Part shown: one piece after another, positions 17,864-24,326 of the stretch
How positions within the stretch are numbered: position 1 is the stretch's first letter
Layout: each line of letters starts with the position of its first letter
Assembly: GCA_021777055.1 (NCBI GenBank)
Contig: JAIQZO010000098.1
Span: 1-64,000 of the forward strand
Direction: 5' to 3'
Source of the DNA: Candidatus Anammoxibacter sp.
Lineage (GTDB): Bacteria > Planctomycetota > Brocadiia > Brocadiales > Anammoxibacteraceae
Length of the DNA: 64,000 nucleotides
Program-made: the position numbers and the translations under genes
Notes under the pieces: generated by a model
What the model was told of the DNA's origin: nothing
Database searches by the model: none
The model's input: the letters and a program-made list of their open reading frames with translations, nothing else

Positions 17864-18826
17864 TTAATTATTTGTTAAACTTTTTTCTAACCAACTAGGA
17901 AATATTTTTATTTTCCAAACATTACTTAGCAGTGTAATCAGTAAACGGTTTTGAGGGGTAAAAAACTCAAACAATTGCTCTGATGTTTTAACATCAATCG
18001 ACATTTCAATTGTGTTATTTGAACCAGAATTTATTTGGTTATGTATTTCTCTTATTTGATTTTTGATTCTCGGGAATTTATTTAATACTGGCTCTGCAAA
18101 CTGATTGACGTTTAATGCTAATTTATATAACAACTTGTTCTTTGGATTTATTTGTTTATTCTCTACAGTAAATTGGAAAAAGTCATAAACCGTTGAATCT
18201 ACCCCTATAAAGTGACAAATTTTCTGAACTGTTACTTTAGGATCATTAAAAAAATCTTCCGAAAAACCAACAAAAATTTGCTTTGGATCAAAATACTCAA
18301 GGTATTTGGTCAAAGTAATTGCATAGCAACCAAGATCCAATCCTTCAAAATTTAGAATCACACGTGCCCGTTCACTTTTGTCAGAAATTATTTTATCATC
18401 ATATGTTAGGCAGCTGTTTACATAAGAATTGAAACTGCTATCTTTAGTAACTCGACTTCTCTTTATTTTTTCACTAAGATATTGAGAAAGTAGACGTTTC
18501 AGAGGATCCCTCAAAATAAATATAAGCTTAGCTGCTGGAAGAACAGTACTTATTCTTTCTGCTACTATTTCCATCACGGATGGATGCATGTACAAAGGAC
18601 TAGCTTCTAAACTCCACTTATTTGGGCCATAGTCTTTAAATAGATTACAATAGTCAGCAATAGTTGCATTGTTTTTCTTGAATTGATTTTTGGTATATGA
18701 ACCACCCATAAAATAATTCATTTCCTTTTTATTAGAAATAATAATTTGCGGATGATATCCAAGATATCTAAATAGTGAAGTTGTACCACATCTAGGCCCA
18801 CCGCAGATAATAATATTGCCCCTCAT
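17864..18826 (-). CDS. Sulfotransferase (heparan-sulfotransferase-like)
   Basis: The PAPS 5'-loop IICGGPRCGTTSLFRYL starts at residue 6, and the 3'-phosphate site KLIFILRDPLKRLLSQY is near residue 105, as in the NDST/heparan 3-O-sulfotransferase-like bacterial families. The start is the ATG at 18826-18824, which overlaps the TAA of the SGNH gene (TAATG). That implies translational coupling with it. This second sulfotransferase makes sulfation of the polymer more likely, possibly at another position. Confidence 0.85.
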   Translation of the reverse strand: MRGNIIICGGPRCGTTSLFRYLGYHPQIIISNKKEMNYFMGGSYTKNQFKKNNATIADYCNLFKDYGPNKWSLEASPLYMHPSVMEIVAERISTVLPAAKLIFILRDPLKRLLSQYLSEKIKRSRVTKDSSFNSYVNSCLTYDDKIISDKSERARVILNFEGLDLGCYAITLTKYLEYFDPKQIFVGFSEDFFNDPKVTVQKICHFIGVDSTVYDFFQFTVENKQINPKNKLLYKLALNVNQFAEPVLNKFPRIKNQIREIHNQINSGSNNTIEMSIDVKTSEQLFEFFTPQNRLLITLLSNVWKIKIFPSWLEKSLTNN

Positions 18827-19644
18827 TATATTTTTTTCTTCCAATTTTGAAATACGTTTAGTTCCAACAAGCATTTATTAATCATTTCAATAAATATATT
18901 TTCTTCGTAATGGTGATCAAAAGGGTTGGAGTTAATTAATTTTTGCTTTACAGTTCCTGATCGTTTATCAAGAGCAAATTTATCCATATCCATATATATT
19001 ATTTCTTTAGATTCACAATATTCACGAATTTTTCTATTAAATTTTAATGTCATTTGGGTTTTTTTTAATTTATTAACTTTAATTTTATCTCTGATTGACA
19101 TGAATGCAGTATTTATTGAATTGTCATCAGCAGTTGGTAACGGTGCACTACAAACGATCAATTTTAGTTTCAAATTAAGAATATAATTTAAAAACTTAAT
19201 ATAATGATTAATTGATTTTTGCAAAACCAAATTTACATTGATGTCTTTTTCTTGAGCCAGATACCATACTAAAAAGCTTGCGTCTATTTCACCCAACAAA
19301 ACAATTATTATGCTGTCACTATTTAATCGTTTAAGACGTTTATCATAAATACTTCTGGCTCCTGTAACTGAATTTGCATTGATAATACCATAGGCGGTTG
19401 CCCCCTTAACTGATATAGTTCTAAATCGTAAACCTGAGGCAGAATACAGCCAGTTCATTCTTCTAAACACTTTGACATGGGAATCGCCAAAACACTCAAT
19501 AATTGTAAAACATCGAACACGCCAATACAATGTTTCTATGTGCCTTAGAAAAAAATCAAGAGGACGCCATAATTCATCCCACCGAGCACGCCGTTCAATT
19601 TTCATTCGTGCATATCCAATCATTTTCTTCAAACATTTCTCCAT
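18826..19644 (-). CDS. SGNH-hydrolase-like protein
   Basis: The protein (about 272 residues from the ATG at 19644) contains IIECFGDSHVKVF, the block I GDSH of SGNH hydrolases; IIIVLLGEID, a likely block III; and NPFDHHYEE near the end, which supplies the Asp-x-x-His of block V. These families deacylate or acylate cell-surface glycans. The N-terminal about 45 residues are basic and lack a signal peptide, so it may act on cytoplasmic lipid-linked intermediates. The gene overlaps the flippase gene by 16 bp and is coupled to the sulfotransferase by TAATG. Confidence 0.72.
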   Translation of the reverse strand: MEKCLKKMIGYARMKIERRARWDELWRPLDFFLRHIETLYWRVRCFTIIECFGDSHVKVFRRMNWLYSASGLRFRTISVKGATAYGIINANSVTGARSIYDKRLKRLNSDSIIIVLLGEIDASFLVWYLAQEKDINVNLVLQKSINHYIKFLNYILNLKLKLIVCSAPLPTADDNSINTAFMSIRDKIKVNKLKKTQMTLKFNRKIREYCESKEIIYMDMDKFALDKRSGTVKQKLINSNPFDHHYEENIFIEMINKCLLELNVFQNWKKKI

Positions 19645-20945
19645 TTGGAAAATCTTATATATGTTTTGATCCCGAGCTTTCTCCAACAATAATATGTCGC
19701 TAGCCCCTGTATAGCTACGGTACCAATAACAACACTCATGGCAATGCCCGTATGTCCCATAATTTTATATAAAACAAATGTAGCTGTTATAAAAATACTC
19801 GAACCAATACAGGTCGACAAAAGCAAATACACTTGTCTACCTGTCATTACCAAGAGAACGCTACATGGTCCAAGTGCAACAGTCATAAGCTGGCCAATGG
19901 TTAGGATTTTCATCACACCATCTCCATTTCTATAAAAACTACCATAAAGAAATCCCAAAACAGCATCTGGCCAAAAAACAAATACAATAGCAGGAAAAAT
20001 ACTTATTACAAAAGTTATACTTGCTACATTCCTAAGTAAACTTTCAAGTCTTTCTTTCTTCTTTTTTATCCATAAATCAGTAACAATAGGTTTTATTACG
20101 GCATTTGCAATCATCAATGGAACAGTAAGGATAATAATTAATCTTGAAGCAGCAGCATAATAGGCTGCCACTTCTGTTGCAAAGAATGAAGCTACAATCC
20201 AAACATCTGCTTGACTAATAAAAAACAAGAGCAAAGTTGAACACAGGAGTGGTAAACTAATTTTTAGAATATCCAAATAACTTTCTTGTCCATGATGATC
20301 CTTCTGTTTGATACCGCATAGTTTCTTACGTAAAAAAAAACTTGAAACAGAGACTACAAAACAAGACGTTAAAGTGAATAGTTCAAGCACTCTAATAAAA
20401 CTGGTTTCCTCAAATACCAACCACACAAAGATAAGAACACATAAGAATAGCATATTAGTTGCAAGGCCACTAAATAGTGAAGCAAAGTGAATATCATGCA
20501 ACCCTCTGAAACATTCTGGTATTATCTGTTGAAAAGCTGCCGCTATTATTAAAAGGGCAAGAATATATGAACTCCCATCAATAGAAATGTGAAACAATGA
20601 AGAGATCAACTTTTCCCCAAAAAATATGTTCAAAATGGCCAACAATCCACTTAAAAACAAAACTAGCTGAAAAACCTTTTTAGCAATATGGTAGCACTGC
20701 TCAGGATTACCGTGTGTGATTCCTTCGGCCACCAAACGAACAACAACCCATCCCATTCCAGATGACCCTAATATAGCACAAAAAACTATAACTCGTAAAA
20801 CAACTTGAAACACACCAAAATCATTAGGCGTAAGGATTCTTGTTAACATAATCCCAACAAATACTTGAGAAATCCCCGTACCAATCTTAGCTCCAAATGC
20901 CCAAATACTATCCGAGATAAGACGTTGTTTTAAATTAAAGTACAT
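19629..20945 (-). CDS. Polysaccharide flippase (Wzx, MOP superfamily)
   Basis: This 438-residue protein has about twelve hydrophobic segments. Its opening, SDSIWAFGAKIGTGISQVFV and then NDFGVFQ, is typical of the Polysacc_synt family of the MOP exporter superfamily. It would flip the undecaprenyl-linked repeat unit across the inner membrane, partnered by the polymerase at 16674. It is the first gene of the 15.0-20.9 kb series, and upstream of it is a 300-bp region with no gene, probably holding the promoter. Confidence 0.88.
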   Translation of the reverse strand: MYFNLKQRLISDSIWAFGAKIGTGISQVFVGIMLTRILTPNDFGVFQVVLRVIVFCAILGSSGMGWVVVRLVAEGITHGNPEQCYHIAKKVFQLVLFLSGLLAILNIFFGEKLISSLFHISIDGSSYILALLIIAAAFQQIIPECFRGLHDIHFASLFSGLATNMLFLCVLIFVWLVFEETSFIRVLELFTLTSCFVVSVSSFFLRKKLCGIKQKDHHGQESYLDILKISLPLLCSTLLLFFISQADVWIVASFFATEVAAYYAAASRLIIILTVPLMIANAVIKPIVTDLWIKKKKERLESLLRNVASITFVISIFPAIVFVFWPDAVLGFLYGSFYRNGDGVMKILTIGQLMTVALGPCSVLLVMTGRQVYLLLSTCIGSSIFITATFVLYKIMGHTGIAMSVVIGTVAIQGLATYYCWRKLGIKTYIRFSKWRNV

Positions 20946-21176
20946 TTATTGTCTTTCCTTTGATTTGAACGCACGTCACCTATTAGATAGCCCTGTTAAG
21001 CATAAAACTAAACTTTCCTCTTGCACAAAGAATCCCAACAAACCATGAATGGGCAAGTTTCCACATGATGGAATTTCCCATTAATAGAGACTTCTATTAT
21101 ATAAAGAGATTATTACACCTTGCCATACCCATAGTGGTATTGCCATTAATTTCATAAAACACATTAACAATAACAG

Positions 21177-21317
21177 TCATTCCACTAGCAGCACTATTAG
21201 ATTGTTTTTGGCCTCTTTTAATGACTCTCCTTCATTTGCTAAACCCAGCTAATGACATATTGCAGTATATCTATCGCCACTCTTTTCAACTATTCCATGA
21301 TAAGTGATTTTTCTCAT
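21177..21317 (-). pseudogene. HicB-like antitoxin with internal stop
   Basis: From an ATG preceded by AGGTGAAGATA the frame reads MRKITYHGIVEKSGDRYTAI-CH, then TAG at 21251-21249. It continues in the same frame LGLANEGESLKEAKNNLIVL-LVE and a stop. This matches the short HicB-like antitoxin layout (RY.VI(V/I)E..GD.Y.A.CPELG..S.G.(T/S)..EA..NL.EAL). The stop replaces the residue where Glu is usual (a GAG to TAG change). The toxin partner is not visible nearby. Confidence 0.65.
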
Positions 21318-21436
21318 TATCTTCACCTGTTTAATTAAATCTGTGCCACATGCTTTGAATTTCTGCGTACAATTATTAACAGAACACTGATTTAATGGAT
21401 TTAACGCTGATAAGGCATAAATCAAAATCTTTTTTA

Positions 21437-21572
21437 CATGCTCCATTACAAGAGAATACTGCTGGAATAGTTTTTACCAAAATTTTCATGTCCAGTAAAA
21501 ACGATTGGTAACGGGCGTATTCTATATCCAACCTTGTCCATTTCTTAAAGCATTTATCGTGCCGGGCATATA
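21437..21572 (-). pseudogene. Duplicated 3' end of the phosphosugar transferase gene
   Basis: These 136 bp repeat 22451-22586, the last 45 codons of the phosphosugar transferase (YARHDKCFKKWTR ... IEYAR ... VFSCNGAC), with about 90 percent identity by eye. Only the extreme C-terminus is present, so it is not a gene. With the parent copy it brackets the two small genes at 21578-22247 as direct repeats. Confidence 0.85.
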
Positions 21573-21577
21573 AAAGA

Positions 21578-21922
21578 TCAGATATCATCCATCTCTTTTA
21601 CGATATTAGAAACCTCTTGAAACATCTCTTCTAATGTAATTTTATCACATCTTATATGTGAGTCAGGATCTTTCAATGGATGATAGAGCCAACCACCAGC
21701 GTTATCATATCCAAAGATTCTTGTTTCGTGATTAACTAGTGTAAAATCAATCCTACTGGTTTGCGTGTTTGAATAGATATCGACAAAAAGATCTTTATCT
21801 ATTAAAATCCTTAGACTCACTTTGTCTATTCTTTTATATACATCTTTTAGTTCTGCCTTAGGTAAATGAATTATCATCAGCTCTTTTATTTTTTTATAGA
21901 ATACCTTGATAGATTCATCCAT
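21578..21922 (-). CDS. Small protein, candidate TumE-like toxin
   Basis: This 114-residue protein is a compact alpha/beta sequence ending in TRIFGYDNAGGWLYHP and LEEMFQEVSNIVKEM. The R/YDNA...H(P) pattern recalls the DUF6516/TumE toxin family (YRYDNAPH-type), but the match is partial and from memory. The start codon overlaps the stop of the upstream gene by 8 bp, typical of TA pairs. Both genes lie inside a segment flanked by direct repeats of the neighbouring gene's 3' end, which suggests acquisition. No signal peptide or membrane helix is present. Confidence 0.5.
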   Translation of the reverse strand: MDESIKVFYKKIKELMIIHLPKAELKDVYKRIDKVSLRILIDKDLFVDIYSNTQTSRIDFTLVNHETRIFGYDNAGGWLYHPLKDPDSHIRCDKITLEEMFQEVSNIVKEMDDI

Positions 21923-22247
21923 ACTCTGACTCGATATTCTTTAGGTCTCTTATCATCCCTAGCCATTTACTTCGCTCCAATTGAAAGCCTTCCCATTCCA
22001 TAAAGTCTCTTTCTACTTCGTGAGAATGTTTTTCTTTGATTTGATTTTTGTTCCATAAATCACTAAAATCATCAAAGCTCAACCCATACTTGGTTTCATA
22101 ATCTAAAATGTTGCTCTCGCATTCTCTTAATTGTGACACAAAACCACTATTCAAGAGATAAACAAGTTTTGCTTCAACGTTTACTCCTTCTATTATCTTT
22201 AATCTTTCAATAATTTCTTTGGAGATTGAAATATTTACCATTTCCAT
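21915..22247 (-). CDS. Small protein, candidate antitoxin partner
   Basis: This 110-residue protein starts MVNISISKEIIERLKIIEG with an excellent AGGAGGA ribosome site. It has a Glu-rich middle (ETKYGLSFDDFSDLW) and DFMEWEGFQLERSKW near the end. The arrangement of a short N-terminal domain followed by (E/Y)..KYG(M/L)S..(E/D)F....D..EW resembles antitoxin-side proteins adjacent to TumE-like toxins. It is upstream of, and overlaps, the 114-residue gene. The TA assignment is inference from size, overlap and weak motifs. Confidence 0.5.
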   Translation of the reverse strand: MEMVNISISKEIIERLKIIEGVNVEAKLVYLLNSGFVSQLRECESNILDYETKYGLSFDDFSDLWNKNQIKEKHSHEVERDFMEWEGFQLERSKWLGMIRDLKNIESEYG

Positions 22248-22343
22248 AAATCGTCCTCCTAAACTTTTAATATTAGTATCAAGACATAACCCGCGTAGGA
22301 TTCTACATCAAAGATAAAAACATTTCAAATGATAAGCTAATAT

Positions 22344-22442
22344 TAATAGGACGCAGATTAATGCAGATAAGAGCTGATTATTATTTCCTATAGGCGGTTA
22401 GTTGTTTTCTATCAGCCTTTATCAGCGTTAATCTGCGTCCCT
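22344..22442. repeat. Palindromic repeat family A
   Basis: The left arm GGACGCAGATTAATGCAGAT pairs with a right arm ending ATCAGCGTTAATCTGCGTCC around a roughly 40-bp centre, giving imperfect arms of about 30 bp. It lies immediately downstream of the phosphosugar transferase stop. The region could act as a transcript 3' end, but no T-run suited to a classical terminator is seen on the minus strand. Confidence 0.75.
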
Positions 22443-22446
22443 TTTT

Positions 22447-23658
22447 TCAACATGCTCCATTACAAGAGAATACTGCCGGAATAGTTTTTACCAAAATTTT
22501 CATGTCCAGGAAGAACGATTGGTTCCTTGCATACTCTATATCCATTCTGGTCCATTTCTTAAAGCATTTATCATGCCTGGCATATATTTGCCAGATACAG
22601 GTTATACCGGGGGTAATATCAAGCCGTCTGTTTTGCCATATATCATACTTTGGAATTTCATCCAATGTGGGTGGCCTTGGTCCTACTAAGCTCATATCAC
22701 CTTTTAGCACATTAAATAACTGGGGGAGTTCGTCTAAACTCCACTTTCTAATAAACTTACCTACTGGTGTAACACGGGGATCGTTTGCCATTTTGAATAC
22801 CGGGCCTTCACGCTCATTGAATTCCATAAGTTCCTTTTTCCTGCATTCTGCATCCAGGCACATAGATCGAAACTTGTAAAAGCCAAAAGGTTTATGCCCT
22901 AAACCGCTACGCTGTTGTTTAAATACGACAGGACCTTTTGAACTAATCTTTATTGCTATTACTATAGAGATCATAATCGGCAAAAAAAAGAAAATGCATA
23001 TAACAGACCCTACAATGTCAAAAACACGTTTCCAGGCTGGCAATCTTTTAAGAAATGGATCATTTTCATTTTGAGATTCCTGTATACCGTTTCCAGAGAG
23101 ATTAGATTCCAGGAAAAACGATGAGGCAAATAACATATTGTCATCTTGTTTTACCGAGCGGCTGTTCCTATCGCTATTCCTATCACTGGTATTCCTAACG
23201 TTTGTAGATAATCTGTTAACCTGGAATTCTTTTTTACTATTACCACCATTCAGGTTTCCCGTATCAGGGTAATGACATAACTGGTATATAAGTGGTTCAT
23301 CGGTGGTTTCCATTAAATCACTAATCTCCCCTACAAAAACCATTGCGCCTTTTGTTTCCGTATTATGAAGTAAGACACCAATCCGTTTTTTACAACTCAT
23401 CCAGCCCATTTCGTCAGTCGTGCGCAGCTTACGATTTTTTAACAAAGCTATAATGGGATCTACGTTTTTTTCGTTCTGGTTCGGTCTTTGAAGATCAAAC
23501 AATATAAGTGTGAAATGGCCATTGTCTCTGTCCACCCTACACCGCTCCCGTTCAAGAATATGGGCGAATTCTTTGGCTGAACAGATATGGCTTTTGCCGT
23601 TTTCATGACCTATCTTGCACAATTTATTAACATAATTTAAGAAACTTTTTATTGACAT
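22447..23658 (-). CDS. Undecaprenyl-phosphate sugar phosphotransferase (initiating transferase)
   Basis: The C-terminal half is a Bac_transf catalytic domain: KRVFDIVGSVICIFFFLPIM membrane anchor near residue 215, KFRSMCLDAE, KWSLDELPQLFNVLKGDMSL and VGPRPP. It transfers a sugar-1-phosphate to undecaprenyl phosphate and starts repeat-unit synthesis at the inner membrane. The N-terminal about 120 residues (FAHILERERCRVDRDNG then FTLILFDL) look like a degenerate GGDEF-type domain without the GGDEF motif, so a sensory or regulatory function is plausible. The gene is 2 bp from the PqqD-like gene, and its 3' end is duplicated at 21437. Confidence 0.9.
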   Translation of the reverse strand: MSIKSFLNYVNKLCKIGHENGKSHICSAKEFAHILERERCRVDRDNGHFTLILFDLQRPNQNEKNVDPIIALLKNRKLRTTDEMGWMSCKKRIGVLLHNTETKGAMVFVGEISDLMETTDEPLIYQLCHYPDTGNLNGGNSKKEFQVNRLSTNVRNTSDRNSDRNSRSVKQDDNMLFASSFFLESNLSGNGIQESQNENDPFLKRLPAWKRVFDIVGSVICIFFFLPIMISIVIAIKISSKGPVVFKQQRSGLGHKPFGFYKFRSMCLDAECRKKELMEFNEREGPVFKMANDPRVTPVGKFIRKWSLDELPQLFNVLKGDMSLVGPRPPTLDEIPKYDIWQNRRLDITPGITCIWQIYARHDKCFKKWTRMDIEYARNQSFFLDMKILVKTIPAVFSCNGAC

Positions 23659-23660
23659 AT

Positions 23661-23954
23661 TTATTTCGTAGCATTAAATGTTAATAAGCGCTGTTTTGCA
23701 AGCTCCTCAATAAACGAAAGAGTGTCTTTCATTGCCGTCTCTTTTTCAACATCATATTTTTCGCAAATTTTATCAAACATTTCGTCTAAACTTTTGGTGC
23801 CATCACACAATTTCCAGATTTCCAGTCCTACATAGTTTAATTTGTGGCGACGTTGTCCATCACCGGAGATGATAACAGCCTCACCGTCTACAACTCGCCA
23901 TATGCATTCTGATTCATTACGGCACGGATATTTTTCTAGTAATTCTTTGTTCAT
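23661..23954 (-). CDS. PqqD-family protein of the exopolysaccharide locus
   Basis: The protein is about 97 residues: RNESECIWRVVDGEAVIIS, HKLNYVGLEIWKLCDGTKSL and a helical C-terminus match the PqqD fold. In many exopolysaccharide/exosortase loci PqqD-like proteins occur with an HPr-kinase-related protein and an NTP_transf_5 protein. Here the last is present at 4092, but no kinase-related gene is in view. I take the ATG at 23954; the longer frame to 23996 is encoded by the adjacent repeat. No Shine-Dalgarno sequence is visible because the repeat abuts the start, so expression may rely on an unusual leader. Confidence 0.8.
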   Translation of the reverse strand: MNKELLEKYPCRNESECIWRVVDGEAVIISGDGQRRHKLNYVGLEIWKLCDGTKSLDEMFDKICEKYDVEKETAMKDTLSFIEELAKQRLLTFNATK

Positions 23955-24058
23955 AATGGGACGCTGATTAACGCGGATAAAAGCTGATAAAAACAAAGAA
24001 GAGCGGAAAGCAAAAAAAAATAAAAATCAGCTCTTATCTGCTTTTATCTGCGTCCTAT
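23955..24058. repeat. Palindromic repeat family A between pqqD-like gene and wzc
   Basis: TGGGACGCTGATTAACGCGG opens one arm and CTTTTATCTGCGTCCTATT closes the other. The element starts four bases from the pqqD-like start codon. It belongs to the same family as the copies at 22344 and 26994. Confidence 0.75.
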
Positions 24059-24078
24059 TGTTTTCGTTTATTATTGTT

Positions 24079-24215
24079 CGGGTTCAACATTTTGAACCCC
24101 TACGGGTTGCGTGCCAAAGTTAAATTGTAGGGGTTCAAAATATTGAACCCCTACGACATCATCTGCAATACTTTTTGCTGCTTTATTGTACGGGTTCAAA
24201 ATTTTGAACCCATAC
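24079..24215. repeat. Three palindromic repeats of family B (GGGTTCAAAATNTTGAACCC)
   Basis: Near-perfect palindromes lie at about 24079-24103, 24127-24154 and 24188-24215, each with arms GTAGGGGTTCAA / TTGAACCCCTAC around a four-base centre. A fourth copy at 24299-24326 contains the stop codon of wzc. Further copies are at 28044-28071, 28133-28160 and 28176-28195. Confidence 0.85.
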
Positions 24216-24298
24216 GACAATATCCGCAAAATATTCTCCGATAATTACATCATCATAAATGACGTCTATTGGTTTCTGTGATACTGATTGAACGTATT

Positions 24299-24326
24299 GT
24301 AGGGGTTCAAAATCTTGAACCCCTAC
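24299..24326. repeat. Family B palindrome supplying the wzc stop codon
   Basis: The 12-bp arms are perfect. On the minus strand the first bases of the palindrome (TAGGGGTTC) provide the TAG that ends the kinase gene, directly after the codons for KSA. The repeat therefore sets the C-terminus of this protein. Confidence 0.8.

Noticed and set aside
23955..23996. N-terminal extension of the PqqD-like protein
   Set aside because: The extra codons are a translation of palindromic repeat family A, not conserved protein sequence.
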